Shown: positions 32,684 through 49,488 of the stretch, one piece after another
Numbering within the stretch: the first letter of the stretch is position 1
Layout of the letters: every line of letters starts with the position of its first letter
NCBI RefSeq assembly: GCF_040436345.1
Contig: NC_133230.1
Span: 19,354,197 to 19,418,196, forward strand
Length of the DNA stretch: 64,000 nt
Source: Pagrus major
Taxonomy: Eukaryota; Chordata; Actinopteri; Spariformes; Sparidae
Direction of reading: 5' to 3'
Notes under the pieces: model-generated
Seen by the model: only the letters and a program-made list of their open reading frames with translations
Database searches by the model: none
What the model was told of the DNA's origin: nothing
Made by a program: the position numbers and the translations under genes

Positions 32684-35600
32684 GTGAGTCCACAAGACTT
32701 TGAACTCCTTCTTCTCGGTGGAGTTTGCTTTCATTTACATTCAGTCTCTTGTGGTTGAGAGTGATTTTGGTTTGCGACATACTTTTCTGTGTGAGAGTGT
32801 CTGTGGGAACAGGGGTTCTCCCAGACAACATGGCGGGACGGCAGGTGAGTCAGGTGTAAGGGAATAGCTCACATTCCTCAGAGCTCTCGGATTTAGAAAT
32901 CCGCTGTTACTGCTGAACCAGTGGAACGACTCAGATTTACCTCCGAACGGGGAAGATTCAATTTCAATTCCCAGCACTATCAGCCGGTGAATCTCTCATT
33001 GATAAGTGGCTGTTTGATAGAACAGCTCTACTTATCGTCTCATCAGTTGCCACTACGTTGTAGGAAAATATGACAGAGCTCACCAGTCCTTGTTCTTCAA
33101 ATAATGTACAGAGAAGTGGCATGTCGATGATGTATTACACATTTTGGATTTGTTTTTTTTTTGTTGTAAACAATAAGTTATTAGGCCAGGGAAGTTGTCT
33201 GCGTAGTCTTAAAAAATAGAAAGGTTACCTGTTCTCTTCACTCATTAAATCAGGCTACAGCCAGTCATGGAAAGGTTAATGAGTATGTTTGCATTTCAGC
33301 TGGATCGCTTTCAAATGTCACCGGGATAGTGGCCAGTTTTTATTTATTTATTTTGATGCAGAGAAACCAAAGTTAAAAAGACAAAAAGACTAGCTTAACT
33401 CCCAAAAGAACATGCAAAGATACAATCAGCGGGTGATTCCCTCCACCCACGTTACACAATATAACATCCACTCAGTTCAATTATAAATACATGACTGCAG
33501 ATATAAAGAGGCTGATCACTCAGAATAAGAGGCTGAAATGAGCTGGTGATTTTCACATGAAAAAGAAAATGATCCTCTGGCTGGCTCTGTAGATGATAAG
33601 CTCGGTGCTGTTGTGTGTGCTTTCTTTTGTTATCGTGCCCAGCTTTGATAAGCATTGTTTGAAAATATGCTTCATTATCCGGCGTGAGAAAGCACACGGC
33701 GCATACCAGCAAGCAAAGTTCAATCTGCACCTCTGACGTGAAAGTTTTTCAGGGTGTTTAACTATAAATGAAAATTGGAAATCCTTATTAGCAAAGCCTA
33801 ATTGGGAAAATGGGCTCTTTAAATGTCTAGATGACTTTATTCTGACTAACAAGATGTTAGTATTAGTTGTAAATGTGGTGTTTAAAGTTTAAGTCCTGTT
33901 ACTGGATTATAACACTCATGGGAAATCAGAATATCCCAACAGGAAAATTAAACCTCGGACAATTTGAGCAGCTTTCTGTCACACTAATGTCTATATTAAA
34001 GGAGATAAATCAGATTCCACCTGGGCTGTAAATGTAACTACCCAACTGCTGTACAAACATGCATGGATTTCATACAGTTCAGTTCATTATCTTTAGTTCA
34101 GTTCAGTTCATGGATGGATTTCATACATTTTTCTTTTAACGTCAAGGGAGGCCCCCTGGGAATTTTCTGCCTTGGGCCCCAAACAGGCGCTTCAACCGCC
34201 GCTGCCTGGAACACAGCAGTACGACATTTGAGCTTCCCAACCTCAGCATGATGTCAGAGAAAAATATGGTCTTTGGTAAAAATAGTTCTCAGAGGTTGAC
34301 TCATAGATGCCTTTGACTGACAGTTTTAGTTTAAAGTAGAAATCAGCTTCAGACCACAGTAAATAAAACCCAGAAAACCTGCCGCAGTATGCCACCGTTT
34401 GACATTTTAACATCCCTCCTCACAGCGGCCGTCAAATTCCAATTTTAAGGCTTTCAAAGTGGTAAATAAACCAGCTGAACACAAGATACCGTTCGCTGTT
34501 CTCATCCATGTCTGGCCATTTCAGCCGGACTCACAGTGATGCGAATGCAGTGCCTGTGTTCGTGTTGTAGAATGATCAACGGATTTCATCGCCACAAATA
34601 ATATATATTTATATATGCTTATATAAGTCCATACACTCATGAGTCCGTTTCAAACTCAGCCTGTTCAGACAATGACTAATCAATCAAAGCCTTCCTAAAA
34701 ACACAATGCCAAGAATAATGACTCGTTTGTGTAGTCACACCACAGCACTGTGTGTTTTTGTTGCCCTTCCAAAAATATCCATTTGTCGCGCTCGAACAAT
34801 ACATTGTAAGCTCAGGAGCTGCTGTGCAAACCTGCTTGTGTCCTCAATGATGACTTTTTCTTTTATTCTTTTATTCAATGCTAAAAATCACCCTTTTTCT
34901 TACCCAGTTTGGTACTCAGGTAATAGTTGTCATTGAGATACATCTCACACACCTTTTTTTATATTTCCTGGACAATGCAGACTGTTCTTTCACACGTCCA
35001 GTTTATAATACTTCACTCTCACACCCTGAGCTGAAACATGATCTTGATATATTACATCTTTACGACACCCTTCTCTATCAATTAGCTAGTTTTTAAATCT
35101 CTGATGTCACTTTATCATTTATGTCAATAACAGGTCGCTGTAGATTGTGCCAAAGACCTGTCAGCGCTGCTGCAAATCCTGCGCTGACTGATGGAGGTCA
35201 ATAAAAGTCATCGTCGAATCACTCTTAGCCTGACATCTGGAAAACAAACAGTATGGGAAATTTACATCTGACATAACCAGATGACCTCTCCGCTGTGACT
35301 GTGTGCTCGCTCTTCCTCGGCTGAACTGATAACTCGGCTTGTCTTATTAACCTCCTTCAAACTGACTGCTCAAATATTGACTCCGACCGTCATTAGATGA
35401 AGGGCACACTTTGAATGTGTTTATGGAGCCTGTGTTGTACTCGCAGAGGGGAAACAGTCGGGTCAGTCAACAGCTTTGTCTGGCTTTCCTCATATAAAAA
35501 AAGGGGGAACTAAATTGTTCCTGTTCTGTGTTGAGAGTCCGCTCTGTCCAGAGAGTCCCGTAAATGATGTGTTTACTGAGGGTGGAAGAAGATATTGAAT

Positions 35601-38600
35601 CTGCAGTCTGCAGCGAATAGCTGCAATTTGTGGAACAACAAACAAACTATTTCAGCAGGAGATGAGGAAGTAGATCACTGACGGCAGACCTCAAAGTTTC
35701 CTTTCCTTTGTTAAAACAGCAAAAGTAACCTTCAAGTCTGTATATCCATTATATCTTTGACTGTAGTTATAGCAGAAGTTTGCCAGTGATGAGCGCTGCG
35801 ACGTAACAAGGAGAAGATCCTGGGGTCCAAATTGGCAATTTGTGCAGGGTCTCAAATACAGAAGGATGCCTGTATAGTATGTTGCTTAAAGCATTTCCAG
35901 GCTGTGGTTAACTAAGTGAATATGAAGCTACAGCCACTGGCTGCTTAGTATAGCTTAGTTTAGCTCTGGGGCAAGGGTAAGAAAATACCCCTACCAGCAC
36001 TTTTAATCTCACTAATAATCTCTTTGTCTAATTCAGTAAATTAAACTGTAGAGCCATTAGGAATTTACTGCCACTGCATCTGAACATTTTTTCTTTTGGC
36101 TGGTGGTGTAGGTCAGACTTTACGGAACCTGAGCCCAACCGTTCAAGGCAGACGGCCACCGATGTAAAGTCTGGGTCTGTCGGAGGTTTCTGACAGTTTT
36201 TCCTCGCCACTGTCACCAAATGTTTGCTCGTGGGGGAATGTTGAATTAAAGAGTTTAGTCTAGACCTACTTGACATCATTTTACCTGTCAGTTATACGGA
36301 TGCAGATAGATTACCTCTCCCCAGCTGAAGTCTAAGAGGGTGTCTAATGCAGTGGAAACATTTTATGTGAAAATTGAGTGAGCTGATTCATGGATCATCT
36401 CTCAAGCATGTAGTAATTAGCTCATATTCATGCGTACAACTTTTGGCACTGTGCGCTACTCAAGGCTATTTAGGCGGCGCCGGGAGTCCGTTTTTAGGCA
36501 TGATAGGCGGATGAATTGGTAAGCAGGACAAAGTTTAGTCATGTATTGGAGTATGAGGTGTGGTAACTGTACAACTGTTTCCTCAGCTGACGGCTTTCCC
36601 AATCTTTCCATAACCTCTACCTGGCCAAACCTAGACCTGAACCTCACCCGTAAACAGTCTGATGTATTACCCAAGTCCCGACACACCTCATTCTGTGGGA
36701 GTAAACACACCCACCCGCTATGGATAAAAAACCGGCATGTGCCAGGGCTGCAGCTGGCAACTCTAATACATCTCTGTGCATACACTTCATCCCTTTTTGA
36801 GCTGGTACACATTCTGTAAAGAATCGTGTGGCGCTGGTTTCGTTGGATATAGCAGCGATGCAGAGGCAGCATTGCTACTATGGCTACCAGACGGCACACA
36901 AAGCAGGAGATGAGCAGCTCAAAGTCAATAACAAATTAGCTTGATTGACCCAATCAAAACTGCCCTTTAAAGGCCAGTTTCCAGCTGGCTTGAGGTGACG
37001 TGTATTGAAGCACAAAGTGTTCTATAGGATAGCTTTGTTCTGTCGTGCTTTAATATATCACCAAAGTGCTCTTGAAATATGTGAATATGATTGTACACAT
37101 GTTTTTGTTATAAGAAGCAAATTAACCGCCGCTCTCTTCATCAGACATGGTCCTGACGGCGTGTGATCAAGAATTGTGCTGGTTGAGATGCTTTTTGCTG
37201 CCATAAATCTCTGTTTCATGCTATGTAAAGTGCCGTCATCGAACTTAGCTAAACAAACCCACAATATTGTCCACAAAAACTTAAATATTGTGATCAAAAT
37301 ATATCTTGTGTATGTATATTCATCAAAAAAGTCCCTCTTTTGAGTACACATTTAAACAGAATAGAATATATATATATATATTTAATAAATGTTTGGCGAT
37401 ACCAAAAAATGGCTTGAAAATGAGTCGCATGAGTTTGCCAGCTTCAGCTGCATACTGTATTCTCCACCGTGTTACCAAAGCAATGGTGTTGCCAGCTTTA
37501 TTCAGCACATTAGCCACTTATCAGGAGCTGTCACCCCTGCAAACAGCAAACCTGATATATGTCATTACTAATCTCTATTCTAATAGCACGTCAACACTGG
37601 GAATGTTGATTGTGTAATGTTTGCTGTTGAGCAGGAAGCTGGATAAGATGTTCAGTACACAAAAGTATCGAGCACCAGCTTCAAATCTCTGTCTTCGACA
37701 TGTAATTACAATTCTGATTTGTGTTTCGTCACATCTTAGTGAGTAAAAGAGTTAAAGTCCTAGTTTGTGGAATATTTCTACAAATCTTGAGCCTACGAGG
37801 GAAAGTGATTGAGCTCTTGGTCTCTGTCAACCAATGTCATGTAGGTTTCACAGGTGATGAGTGTCACATGTATGTGGTTGTAAATTGTTCTTTCACAATG
37901 CCTCCAGGTTATGCACAGCTTGCAGGTGAAATGTAAACTTTCACGCTCCACTAATGGTTCAAGCTATGTACACACGCCAATGTATTGGTCCACATACTAC
38001 ATTCTCCAACATTTTTTTACTTGTTAAGATCAAACCTTAATTAAAAAACATGTACGAATGGAGGAAAACAGTATTAACATTGTGAGAAAGACTTGCAGAG
38101 AATTACACCTGGTACGTATTTCTCATTACACTTTATATAAGACACAGTCAGCGAACAAGTAACATTTCACTGGGATATATATGGACTTGTTTTTAAATAT
38201 CACATCTTGTTTCAAAGAATCTTGACATGTTTCAAAATTTTCACTTGTTCTTTTTTAGATTTCTGCTAATTACAAGCAAAAAACACCTTGTATTTGCTTT
38301 TAATTATATATAAAGTGGCAATTTTTCCAGTGAGACAGGAAACGTATCAAAAATCTGCCTCCCATCACAGATTAAAAAGTTGTACCTCATATGTCAGAGA
38401 TGCTTAAAGGTGCGATATGTAAGCGTTTTAGTTCAACTGAATGTGTTACTCTGGTGATATGCTGCCCCCCTTTAGTTGGGAGTATGAATTAGACAGCTGG
38501 CTATAGAGATGTGCGCTATAGAGGTGCTGCTAGGTGGATTATGATACCTTTGGCCAGAGCCAGACCAACTGTTTTCTAATCTTATGCTAAGATAAGCTAA

Positions 38601-41600
38601 CTGACTGCTGGCTGTAGATTCATATTTTACCATCTCGCTGGCGTCTGAAAGAAAAGTGAACAAGCCTTTTCTCCAAAATGTCGAGCTCCTCCTTGAACAG
38701 TGGCAGTACCTGTGGCAGAAAACTAATTAGGTGTGTGTGAACGCGAGAGGAGAAAGTTTGTCAGCTCATCTTTCAGCAGCCAGGTGTTACTCCCATCCTT
38801 TCATATATAATAACAGGTTCTTTGTATCAGCTCCGGCAACACTCTTGAGTTGCAGCAGTGACTGTAATGACTTGTGATCCTTTTTTTTCGGCCTTGTGAT
38901 CAGCTCTACTGCGTCTCTTTCATTTCTTTTGATATTAACACTGTGGTTCCTCACAACTCCCGTCAGTGGTCTCTGATATCTGTCAACCACCCCTCATTGA
39001 ATTTACTGTTGGTTTATTAACTTAATAATGTTCAGCGGTATCTTCACAGGCAGCGGCGATAGAGCCGTAAAGCTTTTGCATGCCTATCGTGGGAATTTGA
39101 ATGCAATCAATGGAGCAATCAATCCCGACCTAGAAAAGCGAGGGATGGGTGTTGTGTGTCTGTTCCTTGTGCCGGGGTTTCCATCTTTTTATAGCTGATG
39201 CAAATTTTGTGCGATTGAAGCACCTGTTTTGATTGTGCGGCTGTGCTTCGCTCCCAGCAGACGCAGTGAAACGTCACTCCAGCTCATGTCTTTATAAAGG
39301 TGTTTTCATGTGAGGCCTCTTTCTCCACCTGTCACCCATAATTAAGAAGTTCTTGTTCCACAATGAGACACACTTATTAAGCTTGTCAAGGTAATATGTT
39401 AACTGTGGAGGACCAAAAGTGTCATGAATATAGTAGTAATGCATTTTGTTATAAATAGCTAATTGTTCAATTTATTCTAAATCAATGCTTACTAATTTAT
39501 TAATCTATAAATAAATAGACTAAAGGAGGTGGGTACTGCGCCTGCTCTCAACTTTTTAACTGCCATTATCAGCTCAGGAAAATAATGATGCTTCTAATTC
39601 AGGATTTTTCCCCCAAAACTTTTAAAATAAAGTATAAACATCTTCTGGATGTGGTCTGATGAGGTATATGATCTGCTGCTCTCTATTGTTGACACACAAG
39701 GGAAAAAACTCATCTCATGGCAATGGGAAGCTAGTCAATAGCCTGTTTTTAGCGGGTTTAACCAAGTTTTAAAAACCTGTCTATAAATGTTAATTTTTGG
39801 AACAAATGACTAAGCGAATTGAATAGCTAAAAGGAAAAGGAAAAGCGGCGCGGAAATGCAAATGGAAAGGAAATTGCCCTTTTAAACACCTGATTCATAT
39901 CAGTATTCTTTTTTATGACTTCAAGTTTAATGATTTTCAAATTTTGGAAAACACAAAACCACGTCATCAGAAAAAAAAGCACAATCCTCAGATGAAGTCA
40001 GACAGTGGAAAGACAATAGAAATAGTATAGTAAAAATTACTAACTAAAAACTAATGCATTCAACAGAGCCGTGTAATAAAACAGCATAAAGACAGATGCT
40101 TTTGGAGAGGATTCACTATTGTTTCACATTCTCGGAATATAATTCAGCTGATTTAAAAAAAAACAAAAAAACAAAAAAAAACATGGCCGTATGTCTGAGT
40201 CACACTTGGATGACTCATTATTTACTCTTTGTTTTACGTCGCACTACGTGAAAAGAGGATGAGGAACTCCCGTGATGACGTTTGTACGGCTTTGTACGAT
40301 TGCGATTGGCATTCATAAATCAAAGGCTCAGTGGAAAACACTGCCGTCAACCCACATGTGATCAAAATCAAATCAAAAGGAACTTAAACTTGGCTGCGGG
40401 TGTAATTATTTTATTTCAAGTTTGCATGAGTATCTGTCTCTTGGCATGCGATTGCGTATTATTCTGGCTCAGGGGAAGTATCAGTTACAGGGACAGCCCT
40501 GACCTACAGCTTGTAGATTGTTTCCTGAACAGTATCAGGGATCCTTCTAAATGACAGAGGATCTCCACATGACACATAACAATTGTAACACAGTAGATTA
40601 GATCAAGATAAAACGTAAGAACATAATGAAACTGGCCTGATAACACCTTACAATATGCATTGTTCATGTTGCATGGTTGAATGAGTCATGCTTGAGGGAA
40701 CAAACTTAATTACATCACAATTACATCAATGCATCTTTATATTAAGATGTGTTCAGCGTGATAAAGTTCCATTACGGGGATCATTTGAACAGTGTGACTG
40801 AACTTAAAGGGACAGTTTATCCCAAAAATCAAATGTGCATATTTTTTCTCTTACCTGTAGTGCTGAATAATTTAAAAGAAAATCCTAAAACAGCTGGGGG
40901 GATGCGGTCTTTAGCAAGCAGGAGTGAATAGTGCATTTACTAGGGACTATTTTCAGCAGTGGAGTAATACATATTTGATGTGAGTGAATATTTACAGGAG
41001 CAAGTTGGTGTATGAGGAACTCAAAATAAACCACCATGGTTTAAAAAAAAACACTGTGTCACACAGTGCAAACACGTGGCTCACTGATGTGTTTTCAATT
41101 GTTTTTGGACAACGTTTGACATGAATGGCACAAGGGAATGGGTCATATTACAGTTTGGCTACATAGACAATGAAAGTTTAACAACCCTAACCCATCAGAC
41201 ATACATTGGAAAGAATATCTTCCTTTTTATACAACCTAAAAAATATAGCTTAACCCATTTTGGACACTTGAAACAGGCCCATTTTTGTGTTTAAGTGAAA
41301 AAATTGTTGCAGTAAACTCAAGTTGAACTGTGGCACATTGCAACATACTTGTCCCACATGTCTTTACATTGTTTCTCGCTCCTACCTGACTTGAATCTAA
41401 AAACCACAGATGTTATTGTAAAGCTTTGGCAGACATAACAATGGCGTGTGAACCTGCTGTGCGACGTCAAAGCCGCCTCATTAAGAGCAAACACAGTGTC
41501 GTTCAGTCCCGTCTTTCCCGATCAGATTCTAGGTCAGTCGTGTGAGCGAGAGGTGAGTGATGTAGGCATTAGGGTTAGGGCATGTTCTGCTTTGATTTTT

Positions 41601-41986
41601 ATCACAGTGTTTAGACTGAACCTTACTTTAAAAATAGCTCCAGTGAGTGCTGTAATCAGGCCTGCATGTCAGTCGTCTGGTAGTAAAGTGATCGCTCATT
41701 AGTGCTTCAGACATAATGTTCTTGTGAGGATCTTCATTCTTGTGTTTTCTTTAAAACATTCATTAGTTGCTACCACTCCCTCTGCCATGCCGCCTATCTG
41801 TTTCATCTTTAAATCCCCTATCATTTCTTAATTTATCTCTTATCTGCTCACTCAACCTGTCGTTTGATCTGTTTTTATCTGTTTTGTGCTGAGAATATTC
41901 CCTCACGTGTGCAGCTGTGTTTGATCATGCTTTCAGAGAATAATCGGTCGACTAAAGCCATTCTTTTCGTTTGTTTCTCTCTGCAG
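32684..41986 (+). other. probable ncmap 5' intron
   Basis: I find no coding exon in these 9.3 kb. It contains a small (TA)n run near 37367-37380, a TTCAGTTCA-type direct repeat near 34077-34112, a MITE-end-like sequence (TTAAAGGTGCGATATGTAAG) at 38405 and a teleost-type repeat opening with AAAGGGACAGTTTATCCC near 40806. A block at 39045-39140 looks single-copy. The short frames are shadows or chance. Confidence 0.5.
40804..41040 (+). repeat. dispersed repeat beginning AAAGGGACAGTTTATCCC
   Basis: The opening AAAGGGACAGTTTATCCC, then AAAAATCAAATGTGCATATT, TCTCTTACCTGTAGTGCT and a later ACTCAAAATAAACCACCATG match the layout of a common fish repeat related to the 17131 element's left end. There is a single copy here and its right border is uncertain. 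Confidence 0.45.
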
Positions 41987-41999
41987 GTTATTGCTGAAG

Positions 42000-43674
42000 A
42001 TGCAAGCCTCAACTGTCTCACCTGTGACCAACACTACGCTGTCTTCAAACACGACCACCGTCACAAAGTCTAGAGAACAAATACTCATCCAGAGTAAGGA
42101 TATCTCAGTGTCTGCATTGAGCTCGTGTTTGTGCTTTGTCCTTCTCGTCCTCTTAAATCTGATATTGATGAAACACACCCGTGTGAATGTAGATGTTTGT
42201 TGTGGACACCGTCAGATCACAGCGTGTCCCCTATCGCAGACATATTGCACGATAAGACAAGCCTCATAAATAACAACTGATTGCGTCATGCAGTCTAATC
42301 TAGATGGTTTGCGCAGGAGTGGCACTCATGCATTTAATAGCACATATTTGCCATGTTCTGTTTGTCTGTGAGTGATGCCGTTGCCAGGCTACTACATGCT
42401 GCTTCTGCAGGAGATAAATTGTGCTGCATGGAGCAGAGGGAATGTGTAAAATGTGTCGGTTTAAGAGGAGACACACAGGTTGCAAACAACCTTTCAACAT
42501 CACTCATTCTTCCTCTTTCTGCGTCTCTCAGGTTCCGGGGCGATGATCGCTGTCATCGTCCTAGGTATCATCATCGTTCTGGCCTTTCTGCTGATCATCC
42601 TGAAGACATACAACAGGTAGGGCCGCATTCCTGTTGTTGACAGGACAATTCCTGCATTGTGATTTACACGAGCTGTGAAACAGACAATCGTGCTATTTTT
42701 ATCCTCATAAAGGAGGACCAGACGCCTGCTTTAAGCCATCTGTGAAATTGTGTTAATAAGAATAATCATGCATATAAACATACTCTTACTGTTGAAGAGC
42801 TTTTTTTTTCTTCTTTTTATTTGTGAGCATTTAAAATGACGCCCCATTCACAGCAAAATGTCACAGGTCACATGTGTATCCTTGAGTTGAATATACTGTA
42901 TGTCACCTGTACCCTTTCCCTTTTCAAATTCTTATGTGAATCATTTTAAGAGGAAAAACTGTCCACCGTCACACAATATTTACAATATTGACCTCAGAAG
43001 TAGAAGTATTCTAATTGTAGTATACAACAATCACACTACTTTATAACCATGCCTCAAAAACTCACTCTTTAAGATTCAAGATTAATTTATTTTATAATTT
43101 TACAGCAGGGTTGCTACTTACAAAGGCAGAAATGATATAGATGGATTAATTAATAATAATAAATCAGTTTACTTCACCGATGTTGCTGATGCTCTGTAGA
43201 TGTTTCTCTGTGATGTTGGTTCCCAAGAACCTAAAACTGTTCACATGCTTCATCTCAGCTTCACTGATGTAGACAGAGATGTGCCTCCTGTTTCTAAAAC
43301 TTCACAATAAGAAAAGACAAGATGAGATATATGTTTATTGAGCCCCTGTGAGAAATTCAGTTTGGCACATGATTTATTCTGTCTCATTTTCCAGGCGGAC
43401 ACATGTATCCAGAGTCCTGGGAGCCAGCGGCGGCTCCAAACCTCGTCAGAAGATGTCACAATCCACAGTTCAGAGCAACATGCCGCTGAGCACCGTGGGA
43501 GTCAACTCTGTGTCGGGCAGCATGGCCAATTCAAACCCAGCCTCGGAGGACAGCTTCCGGCTGCCCATGGTGGAGCTGAGCAGCGTGGAGGAAAACCACA
43601 TAGAGCAGTTCAGCACCAACAGTGGATCCACTGCGGTCACCATACATGATGTCCCATCATTAGAAAACACATAA
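42000..43674 (+). CDS. ncmap: non-compact myelin-associated protein
   Basis: Three coding exons, 42000-42093, 42532-42616 and 43395-43674, with GT-AG borders and compatible phases (459 nt, 152 aa). The acceptor ending at 41986 leaves 13 nt of 5'UTR before the ATG. The N-terminus (1-33) has no signal peptide and carries two N-glycosylation sequons (NTT at 11, NTT at 17). One transmembrane helix follows at about 35-55 and then the basic cytosolic KTYNRR. The block SSGAMIAV through ILLKTYNR aligns with human NCMAP SSGAIVAA through ILLKMYNR. NCMAP is a small Schwann-cell glycoprotein of Schmidt-Lanterman incisures and paranodes. The fish tail (about 95 residues, Ser/Asn/Gln-rich, ending PSLENT) is longer than in the roughly 102-residue human protein. 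The gene lies downstream of rcan3 on the same strand, as in human. Confidence 0.88.
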
Positions 43675-44450
43675 CAGCAAGACAACAGGCAGTGACTGAT
43701 GTGTTGTCTTCATCCGCATACTGTGTGCTGACTGAATCCCGTGAAACTATCACTATCGTCACCAACTGAGCCACTGCTGGTGACTACATGAATAACAAAT
43801 ATGCAAATATTTACATCATGAACAAACCATAAACAGACACAGTGGATCGCATGAAGGAAACTGCATGACGGAAAACTGAGACTTCCGTCCGAAGAACTGC
43901 TTTTTGGCTAAAGTCAGTGTTCAGAGTATAGATGCCATACATTTTTTTTTACCGTTTGTACTTTTTCCATCACTACTAATACAATGAAGAAAATGTGTAG
44001 TAAAGACTGTAATGGCTTGATAATGTTGCTCCTGAGTGTACATTTCTGTATTAAAGAGGACCACATAGGTTCATGAGTAAATGTAGAATTAGTATAAACT
44101 TCAGAGAAGACAAAGACAGTATGAAAGAATAGATATCTGTTAATATTGCATATTTAATAATACTCCTTACTAAATCTGTTTAACATTGCATTGTACCGTC
44201 TGTCTTCTGTTCAGATTAGTTTTTGTCAAAGAAATCTATAAAATCTCAGTGTATTTTTTTAAAACCTTGTACAATGAAGAGATAACAATAATATAAACAG
44301 AGATTTTGTGAGACATCCGGGTGTCAGCCTTACACGCTGACGTGAATCCTTTCTAGTTGGACCCCGAAGGATTTTGCACTTTATTTTGATTACTCCTTGT
44401 GTGTATTTGTATTGCTTGTGGTTCTTTAAATGTGATTAGATGAAAATAAA
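43675..44450 (+). other. ncmap 3'UTR
   Basis: AT-rich, repeat-free sequence from the TAA at 43672-43674 to AATAAA at 44445-44450, about 770 nt. The signal is followed by TGTAATATTTC and a TGTTCGTTT stretch suitable for cleavage. Confidence 0.65.
44445..44450 (+). terminator. poly(A) signal for ncmap
   Basis: Canonical AATAAA at the end of the repeat-free tail that follows the ncmap stop, 435 bp before the tmem234 ATG. Confidence 0.6.
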
Positions 44451-44885
44451 ATGTAATATTTCTATTTGCTGCAGACCTGTTCGTTTAAGTGAAGTGTCAT
44501 TTGTACATAAGATATAATAATATGACATTAGAAGGAAGTTTCAAAGAGCAGAAAAGAAAGAAAAGGAAAGAAAGAGAGGGGTTTGGTTTGGTGTTGTTGA
44601 GCAGGTTTTTGCGCCCTCTGCTGGTACATTTTAGTACCATACGTTATAGTTATAGTACCAAGTTGCATTCACGACCGCAAGAGATGTTAAATATCCCACT
44701 TGTCATAAAATGATTCGATTCTTGGGTTGCTTTTTAATTAATTTAAAGTCATGGATTAACTTTATCTTACTTTACAAAAAAGTCTTGAAACTGTTTATTA
44801 ATCCGTCCTTTTGAACAATGTTCACTAACAACTGTGGTGGCGCACAGTCAGTGAATGCAACTTCTGACGGTTTGTTTACAACACG
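44451..44885. other. ncmap-tmem234 intergenic spacer and tmem234 promoter
   Basis: It holds a purine-rich patch (AAAGAAAGAAAAGGAAAG) at about 44545-44580 and a TTTTGCGCCCTCTGCTGGTA motif near 44608, typical of teleost repeat remnants. The last 70 bp before the tmem234 ATG (GTGGTGGCGCACAG...GACGG) are the likely promoter. No TATA box is evident. Confidence 0.5.
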
Positions 44886-47710
<2,825 letters not shown>

Positions 47711-48332
47711 CAGAGATCAGGATTAAAGCAAACTCTCCCACACCTTCAAGTGATTCCTCAGCAGGGAAAGGAAAGAAGGCCAAAGGAGCGCCGGAGCAAG
47801 ACTAGAGGGGGCAATTTAGATTCAGACAGCGACTCCTTAGAGCAACGGTTCTGGTGGGAGAATTGCTCCTAAATGAACTCAGCATGAGCTTCAAAAGACC
47901 TGTCCAGAGACTGTCTCACCAAGCTGGAGGGGAAGTGGGTTCACACAGGGTTCACTTCAAGGCTAGACCAGATTTATGGTGCTTGCATAGAAGTTGGTGG
48001 TTGTTAACTTTTACTTTAAAACACTCCGCTGCCCCTCCATGTGACTGGCATCTGCATAAATGCTATAGAGGCCACATACAAATGAGGCCGGGGTTTAAAA
48101 TGGACCAATTAGATCCAACCTCCTGGTTTAACGGGGACAGTGGTGGCCTTCTGTCCACCGTGGTGTGTGTTTGGGGAGGAGCAGGACACAGAAGAAAACT
48201 AAGTGGTGTTTATCTCGAACATAAAGCTGCTTTTCATACTTATGTCCTCGTTCTTCTTCCCACTGCTGCCTTGTATAGATGATGTATTACTGAGGTAGAT
48301 ATACCACTGTTATTTTCTGAAGTTCTTTGAGA

Positions 48333-48338
48333 ATTAAA
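48333..48338 (+). terminator. probable poly(A) signal for tmem234
   Basis: ATTAAA, the commonest variant signal, lies about 620 nt after the tmem234 stop in AT-rich sequence and before the MITE-like element. Confidence 0.45.
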
Positions 48339-48749
48339 TGTACAAGGACTTGCAGGCTTTGTAAACCACAGATTTCAGAAGTAACAGTAATGTACATAGC
48401 AATATATATTTTTATTCTCACAGTATTTAATTGACACAAAACACTGTCCAGATGACTTTGTCATTGGTGCATATATTCTGTTGATGATGTGGCTGACATT
48501 TTATTAATAAATTGTTGGCAAAACACAACTCTTTATGGTATGATCTCATCACTGATTTCTGCAAATCAAAAATACATTCAGGCTTAAAATGTCCCAAAAT
48601 ATTGTTTCTTATGTACAAATCACACATGGAAGAAATTGCATCATTGGACATCTACACAATATCTATTTTGGAATTGAGGAACAGGTTGGACACAGTATCA
48701 AACAACTGTACAATACAACAAACACTACCTTTGGAAAGCTTATGTGTTT

Positions 48750-49311
48750 TTAAAGGTATACTATACAGGCTCTAAGCAGCAGTGGCCGAGCGAGCTAGAG
48801 AGTGCATGAAAGGAGGGAGCTGCAGTGAATCAGAAATATAAAACATTATTTTTGATTGTTTCACAGCGAATGCATTCTAAAACACAAATAAACACACCCA
48901 CACAACCCTCCAAATGTGAAAGATTCATCGAGCCTGCTGTTTGCCTCTCTGCAGTGGCTGTGTGTGTGTAGCTCAGCCCCGCCCTCGGTGAAACAGACAT
49001 ACAGATCCTGCAGCTCTTTCTACATTCACGACAGACCGAGCAGAGGAGAGACAGAGACAGCGATGTAACCTGGTGGTTTTTATAAAGTCCCGACCTTGCA
49101 CTGTTATTGGCTGCCGGATACACACCACTGCCCAAAGGTCGACGCATCTCGAACACGGCAATATACTGGGAAAATAAGAAAATACAGGCAGAGGGCAGGG
49201 TCTCTGCAGATACAGAATGAAGTGATGATTGAAAGAGATTACTTTTGTCTGAGTCTATACTGTTTTTTTTTGTTTTGTTCTAAGGAAAATCCTGCATAGT
49301 ATACCTCTTTA
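48750..49311. mobile_element. MITE-like element, family C
   Basis: The left end TTAAAGGTATACTATACAGG is mirrored at the right by CCTGCATAGTATACCTCTTT, giving terminal inverted repeats of about 20 bp around a 562-bp body. It encodes no recognisable transposase. It lies between two convergent 3' ends. Confidence 0.65.
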
Positions 49312-49488
49312 GTCGGTCGTTGCCGTAGATTGTAGTGTCCTAGAGTTTATGATAGTGTGTCAATCTCCTGTAGTGTTAATTCTTACTTTTCTTCTGAGCA
49401 TGTTCACATTTTCAACTCTTCTCAAATTAAGTGTTTTGGTTAATTGGCTCATTATCACAGTTGAAGTACTATCAGTTTAATGAAACAT

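Larger units (their letters stand above)
47711..49488. other. convergent 3' ends of tmem234 and dcdc2b
   Basis: The tmem234 3'UTR probably ends just after ATTAAA at 48333-48338. A MITE-like element occupies 48750-49311. For dcdc2b (minus strand) the nearest variant signal ATTAAA, at 49481-49476, is only a few nt beyond the stop and therefore doubtful; I do not see a clear alternative. The frame 47854-48282 has no family similarity and is treated as 3'UTR. Confidence 0.5.

Noticed and set aside
47854-48282. 142-codon plus-strand frame after tmem234
   Set aside because: No recognisable domain, starts within the expected 3'UTR, and nothing matches the short tmem234 C-terminus of related proteins.
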